A stretch of 7,872 nt of DNA from Candidatus Aerophobota bacterium (GTDB taxonomy: Bacteria > Aerophobota > Aerophobia > Aerophobales > JAGHCO01): contig JAGHCO010000207.1 of the NCBI GenBank assembly GCA_021160405.1, forward strand, positions 1-7,872. The letters run 5' to 3'. Positions 1 through 5,607 of this stretch are shown one piece after another; the first letter of the stretch is position 1, and every line of letters begins with the position of its first letter. The notes beneath the pieces are model-generated. The model was not told the origin of the DNA, searched no databases, and saw nothing but the letters and a program-made list of their open reading frames with translations. Both the position numbers and the translations under genes were made by a program.

Positions 1-132
1 GCAGAGATACCTCGTTTAATTAAGATATTAGAAAAGAAGATGAGATTAGCAGCTGAAAACTTAGAATTTGAATCTGCAGCTCGTTATCGAGATAGAATAA
101 AAAAATTAAAGAAAATAAGGAGGATAGAATGA
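1..132 (+). CDS. uvrB: UvrB C-terminus (UVR domain), 5'-partial
   Basis: The window opens in frame with 43 codons and a TGA stop at 130-132. The peptide has the pattern of a UVR domain: ILEKKMRLAAENLEFESAAR followed by YRDRIKKLKK, a helical hairpin with the conserved N-L-E-F-E-x-A-A-x-x-R-D core. In UvrB this domain is the extreme C-terminus and contacts UvrC during nucleotide excision repair, and here the protein ends about ten residues after it, as UvrB does. UvrC has the domain in its middle, so UvrC is unlikely. McsA also ends in a UVR domain and cannot be excluded from 43 residues. The stop codon overlaps the start of the next gene as ATGA (129-132), so the two are probably translationally coupled. 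Only the tail is visible, so nothing can be said about the helicase motifs. Confidence 0.8.
   Translation, partial: AEIPRLIKILEKKMRLAAENLEFESAARYRDRIKKLKKIRRIE
117..124 (+). promoter_or_regulatory. Strong Shine-Dalgarno site of atpK inside the uvrB tail
   Basis: AAGGAGGA is a full anti-16S match and lies 4 nt before the ATG at 129. It fixes the atpK start. It is also coding sequence for the last uvrB codons (K-I-R-R-I-E), so the ribosome site is embedded in the upstream gene. Confidence 0.85.
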
Positions 133-602
133 CCTACGGTTTAGCTTTAGCTTTATTGGGAGCAGCCTTAGCTGTAGGATTAGCTGGGGTGGGCTCAAGT
201 ATTGGAATTGGGTATGCTGGACAGGCCAGTGCAGGTGCAATGACTGAGGACCCAGAGAACTTTGGAAGATACCTTATTCTCACTGCTCTACCTGGAACTC
301 AGGGAATTTATGGGTTTATAGCTTCTTTCCTTATTATAATGAAGATCAATCTGTTAGGAGGAGCCCCAGTTCAACTTAATCTTGCTCAGGGATGGAGCCT
401 TTTTTTATCCGGCCTTCCCATAGCTATTCTTGGTCTGGTTTCCGCTATTCATCAGGGAAAAGTTTGTGCCGCTGGTGTAGGACTTACAGTAAAAAGACCT
501 GCTGATTCAATGAAAGCTATGGTTCTGGCTGTTTTTGTAGAGTTTTATGCAGTGTTGGGGCTGCTTGTTACCATCTTTATAGTTAATGGAATAAAGCTCT
601 AA
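129..602 (+). CDS. atpK: V-type ATP synthase/ATPase subunit K (rotor-ring proteolipid)
   Basis: A 157-residue membrane protein with four predicted helices (about 5-31, 46-76, 90-118, 128-153), that is, two tandem c-like hairpins as in the 156-residue Enterococcus hirae NtpK. Monomers form the membrane ring that carries ions past subunit I. The first hairpin has LPGTQGIYGF (54-63), and the second has HQGK (Q109) and the ion-binding carboxylate E138 in VEFYAVLGLL. L54, T57, Q58, Y61, Q109 and E138 correspond to the E. hirae Na+-site residues L61, T64, Q65, Y68, Q110 and E139, so sodium coupling is inferred. Only the second hairpin has the carboxylate, which is typical of this family. The start is set by an excellent ribosome site at 117-124. 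The ATG overlaps the uvrB stop, which is unusual company because subunit I normally precedes K. atpE follows after 18 bp. Confidence 0.95.
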   Translation: MTYGLALALLGAALAVGLAGVGSSIGIGYAGQASAGAMTEDPENFGRYLILTALPGTQGIYGFIASFLIIMKINLLGGAPVQLNLAQGWSLFLSGLPIAILGLVSAIHQGKVCAAGVGLTVKRPADSMKAMVLAVFVEFYAVLGLLVTIFIVNGIKL

Positions 603-620
603 ACTTATCAGGAGATAACA

Positions 621-1193
621 ATGGGATTAGAGGATATACTGAAAAATATTGAAAAGAAAGTTAGCACAGAAATTGAAAAATTAATGAAAGAAGCTGAAGA
701 GGAAAAAAAGAGAATTATTGAAAAAGCTATAAAAGAGGCTCAAGAAAAAAAGGAAAGGTTAATAGAAAAATTTAAAAAAGAAGCTGAAGATGAAAGAAAA
801 AGGAAATTAATTAAGGTTAGAATGGAGGAGAAAAAGAAAATTTTAGCTTTAAAGAAAAAGTTTATGGAAGATGCTTTTCAAAGAGCAAAACAGGAGCTTA
901 GCAATTTGAACAAAGGGGAGTATTTGCATCTTTTTAAGGAAGCCCTTTTATCCAATATAGATTCTGGAAAGGAAAAAATAGTAATTTCACCGCGAGATAG
1001 GTTAATAATGGATGAGCAATTTATACAAGAGGTTAAAAATGAGCTAAGCAAAAGGGATAAAGAAGGAAAACTGGAATTTATTCCAGAACTTGATGAGGAA
1101 GAGAGGGGATTTATTATTAAGAAAAAGGGGACGCAGATAAATCGTACCTTTTCTACCCTTCTTTCTGAGTTAAAGGATAAAATAGAAAAATAA
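621..1193 (+). CDS. atpE: V-type ATP synthase/ATPase subunit E (peripheral stalk)
   Basis: A 190-residue soluble protein. Residues about 8-95 are a highly charged Lys/Glu helix with coiled-coil spacing. Residues about 100-190 form a mixed alpha/beta head ending in RGFIIKKKGTQINRTFSTLL (162-181) and a final helix. The glycine followed by a beta strand, then N-x-T-F-x-x-L-L, is the C-terminal signature of archaeal/bacterial V-ATPase E subunits, which pair with subunit G/H as the stator stalk holding the A3B3 head. GGAG at 611-614 lies 6 nt before the ATG. It is co-oriented with atpK, 18 bp downstream of it. The next V-ATPase genes expected (C, F, A, B, D) are absent; a sugar-nucleotide dehydrogenase follows 34 bp later. 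The gene's 3' end carries one arm of a GGGGAC inverted repeat (see 1123-1214). Assignment rests on architecture, the C-terminal motif and the atpK neighbour. Confidence 0.88.
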   Translation: MGLEDILKNIEKKVSTEIEKLMKEAEEEKKRIIEKAIKEAQEKKERLIEKFKKEAEDERKRKLIKVRMEEKKKILALKKKFMEDAFQRAKQELSNLNKGEYLHLFKEALLSNIDSGKEKIVISPRDRLIMDEQFIQEVKNELSKRDKEGKLEFIPELDEEERGFIIKKKGTQINRTFSTLLSELKDKIEK

Positions 1194-1214
1194 AAAAGTA
1201 GCCTGTCCCCTTTT
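1123..1214. repeat. GGGGAC-type inverted repeat pair flanking the atpE end
   Basis: AAAAGGGGAC at 1123-1132 (inside atpE) and its exact reverse complement GTCCCCTTTT at 1205-1214 (between atpE and wbpA) are separated by 72 bp. The right copy sits in AAAAAGTAGCCTGTCCCC (1193-1210) and the left in GGGGACGCAGATAAA (1127-1141). Both have the look of REP-type repeats associated with Y1 transposases, but that resemblance is from memory and unverified. The right arm forms almost the whole intergenic spacer. No transposase lies between the arms, so this is at most a remnant or a REP-like pair, and a chance match at low complexity is possible. Confidence 0.4.
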
Positions 1215-1227
1215 CCAAGGTGTCATC

Positions 1228-2529
1228 TTGCTTTTAAAGAAAATAAAGGATAAAACTGCTAAAATAGCTATAGTAGGCTTAGGATATGTTGGTCTTCCTT
1301 TAGCTGTGCAAAAAGCTAAAGCTGGTTTCAGTGTAATTGGTATTGAACGGAAAAAAGAACGGATAGACATGGTAAATAAGGGGGAAACTTATATTCCAGA
1401 TATTGTAGGCAATGACCTAAAAAATGTAGTAAAAGAGAAAAAACTTAAGGCTACCCAGAGCTTTAACTGTATATCAGAGGTAGATATTATTTGTATCTGC
1501 GTTCCCACCCCTTTAACTAACCATAAGGAACCAGATATTCAATACATAGAAAATGTTACCAATAAAATTCTTCCCTATCTTCACAAAAATCAGCTTATTA
1601 TTTTGGAAAGTACCACTTATCCAGGAACTACCGAAGAGATAATCTTGCCTAAAATACAAAATGCAGGATTCAAAGTAGGAAAAGATTTTTACCTTGCCTT
1701 TTCTCCAGAAAGAATAGACCCAGGAAATAAAAAATACCGCTTAACTAACACTCCCAAGGTAGTGGGAGGCGTAACTCCAAAATGTACTCAACTCGCTGGA
1801 GCACTTTATAAACAGGTAATCCAGGAAAAAATATATACAGTCTCTTCTCCAAAAGCTGCTGAGATGGAAAAACTTTTAGAAAATGTTTTTCGTAATGTCA
1901 ATATTGCTCTGGTAAATGAACTTACCATCCTTTGCCAACGTATGGGAATAAATATCTGGGAAGTAATTGAGGCAGCCAAGACAAAACCTTATGGATTTAT
2001 GCCTTTTTATCCTGGACCAGGACTGGGAGGTCACTGTATCCCCGTCGATCCTTTTTATCTTGCCTGGAAGGCAAAGGAGTACTCTTTTAACACCCGTTTT
2101 ATTGAACTTGCTGGGGAGATAAACGATAATATGCCTTACTATGTTGTAGAAAGGGTCACTAAGATTTTGAATCAGCAAAAAAAATGCATCAGTGATGCAA
2201 ATATCCTTATTTTAGGAGTGGCTTACAAAAAAGACATAGGAGATTTAAGAGAATCTCCTGTGTTAAAGATAATTGAGCTTTTAGAAAAAGGAGGAGCAAA
2301 TATTCACTACAATGACCCTTATGTTCCCAGCTTTAGCCTAAAGGGAAAAAAATACAGATCAGTAAAACTGGATGATACTGTAATTGAGAAGCAGGATTTA
2401 GTAATAATTACCACTGACCACAGTGTTTATGATTATCAAAAAATAGTTAATAGTGCAAGATTAATCTTTGATACTCGCAATGCTACAAAAAATATAAAGG
2501 AGGGAAGAGAAAAAATTCACCTTCTTTAA
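1228..2529 (+). CDS. wbpA: UDP-N-acetyl-D-glucosamine 6-dehydrogenase (WbpA-type)
   Basis: A 433-residue cytosolic UDP-sugar 6-dehydrogenase that oxidises C6 of UDP-GlcNAc to UDP-GlcNAcA with two NAD+. The N-terminal Rossmann domain has IVGLGYVGLPLA (15-26). Further family blocks are CVPTPL (91-96), LESTTYPGTTEE (126-137) and FSPERIDPG (158-166). The central helix is AAEMEKLLENVFRNVNIALV (210-229), with K215 and N219 in the conserved active-site positions. The catalytic cysteine C270 lies in GPGLGGHCIPVDP (263-275). The C-terminal UDP-binding domain has LGVAYKKDIGDLRESP (329-344). The blocks match Pseudomonas WbpA more closely than plain UDP-glucose dehydrogenases, and the WbpB/WbpD neighbour supports this. 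The start is TTG: an in-frame stop lies at 1183, no other start codon lies between it and 1228, and AAGG at 1217-1220 is a modest ribosome site. wbpB-wbpD follows 17 bp downstream. Confidence 0.92.
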   Translation: MLLKKIKDKTAKIAIVGLGYVGLPLAVQKAKAGFSVIGIERKKERIDMVNKGETYIPDIVGNDLKNVVKEKKLKATQSFNCISEVDIICICVPTPLTNHKEPDIQYIENVTNKILPYLHKNQLIILESTTYPGTTEEIILPKIQNAGFKVGKDFYLAFSPERIDPGNKKYRLTNTPKVVGGVTPKCTQLAGALYKQVIQEKIYTVSSPKAAEMEKLLENVFRNVNIALVNELTILCQRMGINIWEVIEAAKTKPYGFMPFYPGPGLGGHCIPVDPFYLAWKAKEYSFNTRFIELAGEINDNMPYYVVERVTKILNQQKKCISDANILILGVAYKKDIGDLRESPVLKIIELLEKGGANIHYNDPYVPSFSLKGKKYRSVKLDDTVIEKQDLVIITTDHSVYDYQKIVNSARLIFDTRNATKNIKEGREKIHLL

Positions 2530-2535
2530 AAAATT

Positions 2536-2540
2536 AGGAG
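2536..2540 (+). promoter_or_regulatory. Ribosome site that decides the TTG start of wbpB-wbpD
   Basis: AGGAG lies 6 nt before the TTG at 2547. The protein read from this TTG goes straight into the first beta strand and NAD-binding glycine motif of the oxidoreductase, and there is no ATG nearby in frame. This supports the TTG start. Confidence 0.75.
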
Positions 2541-2546
2541 AATTAA

Positions 2547-4109
2547 TTGGGAAAAAATATAGCTGTAGTTGGTGCAGGGTGCTGGGGAAAGAACATCATT
2601 CGTAACTTTTATGAATTAGGTTCACTTAAAGTTATCTGCGATAAAAGGGAAGAACTTAAGAAAATTTATAAGAAAAAATACCCTGATATTAATTTTACCA
2701 GCTCATTTTCAGATGTTCTTTCAGATTCATCTATCAAGGGAGTAGTTATTGCTACTCCTGAGGAAACTCACTATACTCTGGTTAAAAAAGCTCTTTTAGC
2801 TGATAAGGATGTATTTGTTGAAAAACCTCTTGCTCTGAAATTGGAGGAAGGGAAAGATTTGGCGGAAATTGCCAAAAGGAAGGAGAAAATCCTTATGGTG
2901 GGACACATCCTCAGGTATCACCCGGCAGTAAATAAGTTAAAAGAGTTAATTACTCAGGGTGAGCTGGGGAAAATTCAATACATCTATTCCAACAGGTTAA
3001 ATATTGGCAGGATAAGGAACAAATCCAATATCCTCTGGAATTTTGCCCCTCACGATATATCAATTATTCTTTTTTTACTTGATGAGTTTCCTGAGATTGT
3101 TTTCTCAACAGGAGGAAGCTATCTCCAACCAAAAATTTTTGATGTGACTTTAACCTCCCTTGATTTTCCAAGTGGAGTTAAAGCTCACATCTTTGTTAGC
3201 TGGCTTCACCCCTTTAAAGAACAAAAACTTGTAGTAGTTGGCAGCAGGAAAATGGCTGTGTTTGATGATGTAAATGAAGAAAAACTTTTACTCTATCCTC
3301 ATAAAATTGAGTGGGTAAAAAGAGTTCCTGTGGCTCAGAAAGCTAATTCTGAAATTGTTCCTCTTGAAATGGAAGAGCCTCTTAAGCTGGAGTGTGAGCA
3401 CTTTATTAACTGCGTTAGGAAACGCATAACTCCAAAAACTGATAGCAGAGAAGGGTTAGAAGTGTTAAGGGTGCTTCAGGCATCTCAAGAATCTTTAGAA
3501 AATGGTGAGAAGGTTTACATTAAAAATGGTGAGGTTAAAAATTTCTTTGTCCATCCTACCAGTATCGTTGATAGGGACTGTGAAATTGGTGAAGAGACTA
3601 AAATATGGCACTTTTCCCATATTCTAAAAGGCTCAAGAATTGGGAAAAACTGCCACATAGGACAAAATGTAGTTATAGGTCCTGATGTTAGTATTGGAAA
3701 CAAAGTAAAGATACAAAACAATGTATCAGTTTACAAAGGAGTAACCTTAGAAGACGATGTATTTTGTGGCCCATCCTGTGTTTTCACCAATGTGATAAAT
3801 CCAAGAAGTGCAATTCCAAGGATGGATGAGCTAAAGCCAACTCTTGTTAAAAAAGGTGCAACTATCGGTGCTAATGCTACAGTTATCTGTGGAAATACCA
3901 TAGGAAAATATGCATTTATTGGAGCAGGTGCTGTTGTAACAAAAGATGTTCCCGATTATGCCCTCTTTTTTGGAAACCCAGCAAAGCTAAAAGGATGGAT
4001 ATGTGAGTGCGGAGCAAGGCTGGAATTTAAGGGTGATTTTGCCAAGTGCAGGATTTGTGAAAAGAGATATAAAATGATGGGCAAGGATAAAGTGATATCC
4101 ATAAAATAA
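2547..4109 (+). CDS. Fused UDP-GlcNAcA 3-dehydrogenase and N-acetyltransferase (WbpB-WbpD) with zinc ribbon
   Basis: A 520-residue fusion. Residues 1 to about 330 are a Gfo/Idh/MocA NAD-dependent oxidoreductase: the nucleotide-binding motif is GAGCWGKN (9-16), the EKP motif with catalytic-type lysine is E92-K93-P94, and the conserved NFAPHD (165-170) carries H169. This part fits WbpB, which oxidises C3 of UDP-GlcNAcA. Residues about 334-482 are hexapeptide-repeat left-handed beta-helix (IGKNCHIGQNVVIGPDVSIG at 365-384, then IGANATVICGNTIGKYAFIG) and fit WbpD, which acetylates the C3 amino group using acetyl-CoA. The tail has four cysteines, C486-x-C488 and C501-x-x-C504, a likely zinc ribbon common in WbpD-like acyltransferases. 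The two enzymes are usually separate genes. The intermediate aminotransferase WbpE is not in this window. The gene is 17 bp from wbpA, so the two are probably one operon for UDP-GlcNAc(3NAc)A-type surface sugars. Confidence 0.9.
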   Translation: MGKNIAVVGAGCWGKNIIRNFYELGSLKVICDKREELKKIYKKKYPDINFTSSFSDVLSDSSIKGVVIATPEETHYTLVKKALLADKDVFVEKPLALKLEEGKDLAEIAKRKEKILMVGHILRYHPAVNKLKELITQGELGKIQYIYSNRLNIGRIRNKSNILWNFAPHDISIILFLLDEFPEIVFSTGGSYLQPKIFDVTLTSLDFPSGVKAHIFVSWLHPFKEQKLVVVGSRKMAVFDDVNEEKLLLYPHKIEWVKRVPVAQKANSEIVPLEMEEPLKLECEHFINCVRKRITPKTDSREGLEVLRVLQASQESLENGEKVYIKNGEVKNFFVHPTSIVDRDCEIGEETKIWHFSHILKGSRIGKNCHIGQNVVIGPDVSIGNKVKIQNNVSVYKGVTLEDDVFCGPSCVFTNVINPRSAIPRMDELKPTLVKKGATIGANATVICGNTIGKYAFIGAGAVVTKDVPDYALFFGNPAKLKGWICECGARLEFKGDFAKCRICEKRYKMMGKDKVISIK

Positions 4110-4199
4110 CTTTTTGTAATAATGAGCTATGATCTTGTAATTCAGATTGTGGAGATAAAAAGTAACCAACAGATTAAATAATAGAAATTGGATTAATTT

Positions 4200-4487
4200 A
4201 TGAAGACAATTATTCTAAGCAAACATGCTCAAGAAAAACTTTCCGAAAGATTCTCGAAAGAAATTAAAGTAAACATGGATCTTATAAGACAGGTTATCTT
4301 GGAGCCGGATTTTACTGAGAGAGATAAAAACTATGCAGAAGTAGTGCATTCCGTTAAAAAAGTTGGCAACAGGTATCTGCGTGTTATTTTTAAAGAAGAG
4401 GGGAATGTTATAAAAGTTGTTACATTTTTCTATGATAGAAAAATAAAGAGAAAGTTAAGGAGAAAACAAAATGATGATAAGATATGA
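4200..4487 (+). CDS. DUF4258 family small protein (putative toxin side of a pair)
   Basis: A 95-residue basic protein. It opens with a strand and SKHAQEKLSER (7-17), the His-Ala...Arg pattern of DUF4258. It then has a helix (25-35), and ends with NRYLRVIFKEEG (57-68) and VIKVVTFFYDRK (70-81), the paired beta strands that close this fold, followed by a Lys/Arg tail. DUF4258 proteins are thought to relate to RelE/BrnT-like toxins, but activity is not established for most of them. The stop overlaps the next gene by 17 nt. No Shine-Dalgarno sequence precedes the ATG and no convincing promoter is visible in the 90 bp upstream, so expression may depend on read-through from the wbp operon. Toxin-antitoxin function is inferred only from pairing with DUF2283. 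Confidence 0.75.
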   Translation: MKTIILSKHAQEKLSERFSKEIKVNMDLIRQVILEPDFTERDKNYAEVVHSVKKVGNRYLRVIFKEEGNVIKVVTFFYDRKIKRKLRRKQNDDKI

Positions 4488-4683
4488 TCAAGATGCAGAT
4501 ATTTTATATCTAAAATTTACTGAGGGAGAAAATTACGAGGGTGAGTATTTAGATAAGGGGATTGTTATAAATTATGATAAAAGCGGAAATATATTAAGTA
4601 TGGAGATTTTATCTGCTTCTAAACGATTTTCACTAAAAGATGCTTTAAGTTATACATTTGAAGTAGTTCCATCATCTCCATAG
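4471..4683 (+). CDS. DUF2283 family small protein (putative antitoxin partner)
   Basis: A 70-residue protein with the DUF2283 pattern: MIRYDQDADILYLKF (2-16), then GIVINYDKSGNILSMEILSA (30-49) and SKRFSLKDAL. DUF2283 genes are commonly found next to DUF4258 genes and are treated as the likely antitoxin. Here the gene overlaps the DUF4258 gene by 17 nt and has its own ribosome site, AAGGAG at 4457-4462, 8 nt before the first of two adjacent ATGs. Starting at the second ATG (4474) would give 69 residues and the same domain. Its stop lies only about 7 bp before the recognisable relic of an epimerase gene, so it sits at or near a recombination junction. It is similar in pattern to the second DUF2283 gene at 5126. 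Confidence 0.8.
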   Translation: MMIRYDQDADILYLKFTEGENYEGEYLDKGIVINYDKSGNILSMEILSASKRFSLKDALSYTFEVVPSSP

Positions 4684-4690
4684 ACTTCAA

Positions 4691-4837
4691 AGAACCGATA
4701 CCCTTGTCTGGAACAAAAAGGATAAAATCATAAAAGAGGCAATGAAAATTCTAAAAAACGGTGGCAAAAAGGGAAACTGTCCTAAATTATGGGATGGTAG
4801 GGCAGCAGAGAGAATTGTAGAAATTATTGCAAAATAA
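4691..4837 (+). pseudogene. C-terminal relic of a UDP-GlcNAc 2-epimerase (WecB/WbpI type)
   Basis: Read in the frame of the TAA at 4835-4837, the segment encodes RTDTLVWNKKDKIIKEAMKI (4691-4750) and then a stretch ending CPKLWDGRAAERIVEIIAK. The block G-K-K-G-x-x-P-x-L-W-D-G-x-A-A-E-R-I is the C-terminal signature of non-hydrolysing UDP-GlcNAc 2-epimerases, normally about 360-380 residues. Only about 48 codons remain; an in-frame stop at 4664-4666 blocks any longer reading and no start codon or ribosome site fits. WbpI is the epimerase that follows WbpA, WbpB, WbpE and WbpD in making UDP-ManNAc(3NAc)A, so the relic fits the operon immediately upstream. The missing part is where the DUF4258-DUF2283 pair now stands. 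Confidence 0.75.
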
Positions 4838-4921
4838 TCTCATTAACCAGACTTATTTTGTAAATACTCGGTGAACCCTGTCTAAAATTTTCGATAAATA
4901 TTCAAAGAAGCACGTATAGAC
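4838..4921. other. Short gene-free stretch between epimerase relic and palindrome
   Basis: These 84 bp of AT-rich DNA have no recognisable gene, promoter or terminator. Together with the relic, the palindrome and the DUF4258 tail they account for the whole 4684-5125 interval without an intact gene. Confidence 0.5.
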
Positions 4922-5022
4922 TGTCATTGCGAGCCTGCCAAAGGCAGGCGTGGCAATCTCAAGATAGACTCGACAATCCCCAAAACCGAGATTGCTTCAG
5001 GATTTCATCCTTCGCAGTGACA
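4922..5022. repeat. Nested palindromic (MITE-like) element, 101 bp
   Basis: The outer arms TGTCATTGCGA (4922-4932) and TCGCAGTGACA (5012-5022) are inverted repeats with one mismatch in 11. The inner arms GCAATCTC (4953-4960) and GAGATTGC (4988-4995) are perfect. Between outer and inner arms each side holds its own small hairpin: GCCTGCC-AAA-GGCAGGC (4933-4949, 7-bp stem) and AGGAT-TTC-ATCCT (4999-5011, 5-bp stem). The central loop is 4961-4987. The TGTCATTGCGAGC...GCAATCTC pattern recalls widespread palindromic repeats of bacterial genomes. It has no coding capacity of its own, no clear target-site duplication is visible, and it ends just before the truncated DUF4258 tail. Confidence 0.75.
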
Positions 5023-5024
5023 CA

Positions 5025-5114
5025 GGTTTACTGAGGATTTACTTAATTAGAGTTACTTATTTAGAAGAGAAGGATTGTATCGTAGTGATAAGTGTAGTAG
5101 ATAAAAATAAATAA
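5025..5114 (+). pseudogene. C-terminal relic of a second DUF4258 gene
   Basis: Frame 5025-5114 reads GLLRIYLIRVTYLEEKDC and then IVVISVVDKNK before a TAA at 5112-5114. This parallels the end of the intact DUF4258 protein at 4200-4487 (NRYLRVIFKEEG, VIKVVTFFYDRK): aromatic-L-x-R-V, then aromatic, an acidic pair, a four-residue turn, V-V, and a D-x-x-K close. The stop lies 11 bp before the start of a DUF2283 gene, the same gene order as in the intact pair. The N-terminal two thirds are missing and the palindromic element ends 2 bp upstream of the segment, so insertion or recombination at that repeat probably removed them. The match is short and read by eye; a chance open stretch remains possible. 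Confidence 0.55.
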
Positions 5115-5125
5115 GGGAGAATAAA

Positions 5126-5344
5126 ATGCGAATTGAATATGACCAGGAAGCTGATGCTCTTTATATCCAAATCCAGGAAAAATATGTGGCTAAAACAAAA
5201 GAGGTAGAGAATGGAGTATCAATTGACTTTGATAAAGCAAGTAAACTTATTGGCATAGAAATACTTGATGCGACGAAACGCTTTACTCTTTCTGATATTG
5301 TAAATCTCTATGTAGAGAATCTATCTGTTGAAGTAAGGGATTAG
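5126..5344 (+). CDS. DUF2283 family small protein, second copy (orphan)
   Basis: A 72-residue protein with the DUF2283 pattern: MRIEYDQEADALYIQIQEK (1-19), NGVSIDFDKASKLIGIEILD (29-48), ATKRFTLSD (49-57). It shares the Y-D-Q-x-A-D-x-L-Y opening, the G-hydrophobic-D/N-F/Y-D-K strand and the E-I-L-x-A-(S/T)-K-R-F block with the copy at 4471, but the remainder differs. They are therefore diverged paralogues and not a recent duplication. GGGAGA at 5115-5120 is a good ribosome site for the ATG. Its toxin-side partner survives only as a tail (5025-5114), so if these pairs are toxin-antitoxin systems this is an antitoxin without a toxin. It looks intact. Confidence 0.8.
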   Translation: MRIEYDQEADALYIQIQEKYVAKTKEVENGVSIDFDKASKLIGIEILDATKRFTLSDIVNLYVENLSVEVRD

Positions 5345-5607
5345 TAAAAGGAAATAACATTTCACTTCTTAAATTGAACAAAGGTTTTAAAATCGTAAAG
5401 GAGTCAATAAAGGAAGCCATAGAAAAGGAAAAAATAGAAAGTCTACTTAAATCTATCTTCTTACATGGAGCAATTGATGGATATGTAATGTAACTGACAG
5501 GTTTTCTTCCTGATACATAATGTTTAAAAATGTAACAGAAATTAAAAAGAAAAGCCCCTTATTATCCACAAGACCACCAGATTAGAATAACCAAATAGAA
5601 AATTCAG
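5345..5607. other. Gene-poor spacer with one unassigned short open stretch
   Basis: There is no confident gene in about 260 bp. One frame is open from 5332 to a TAA at 5491-5493 and could begin at TTG 5374. It would give a 39-residue helical, charged peptide (LNKGFKIVKESIKEAIEKEK, then IESLLKSIFLHGAIDGYVM) with no convincing ribosome site; I do not recognise it. It may be the relic of another small gene. The rest, 5494-5607, is AT-rich with no terminator hairpin seen. Confidence 0.4.

Noticed and set aside
1170..1370. Open frame on the minus strand across the atpE-wbpA junction
   Set aside because: It lies over two well-supported plus-strand genes and has no domain pattern; a shadow frame.
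1876..2178. 100-codon open frame on the minus strand
   Set aside because: Antisense to the conserved core of wbpA, with no ribosome site or recognisable motif.
3515..3721. Minus-strand open frame
   Set aside because: Antisense to the hexapeptide-repeat part of the fusion gene; its composition follows from the repeats.
4121..4183. Tiny open frame (about 19 codons) between the fusion gene and DUF4258
   Set aside because: No ribosome site and no similarity seen; it does not look like a WbpE or epimerase start.
4896..4919. Possible N-terminal relic of the second DUF4258 gene (reads KYSKKHV then stop) just left of the palindrome
   Set aside because: Suggestive of the Y-S-K-H-A opening of DUF4258, but seven residues without a start codon are too little to claim.
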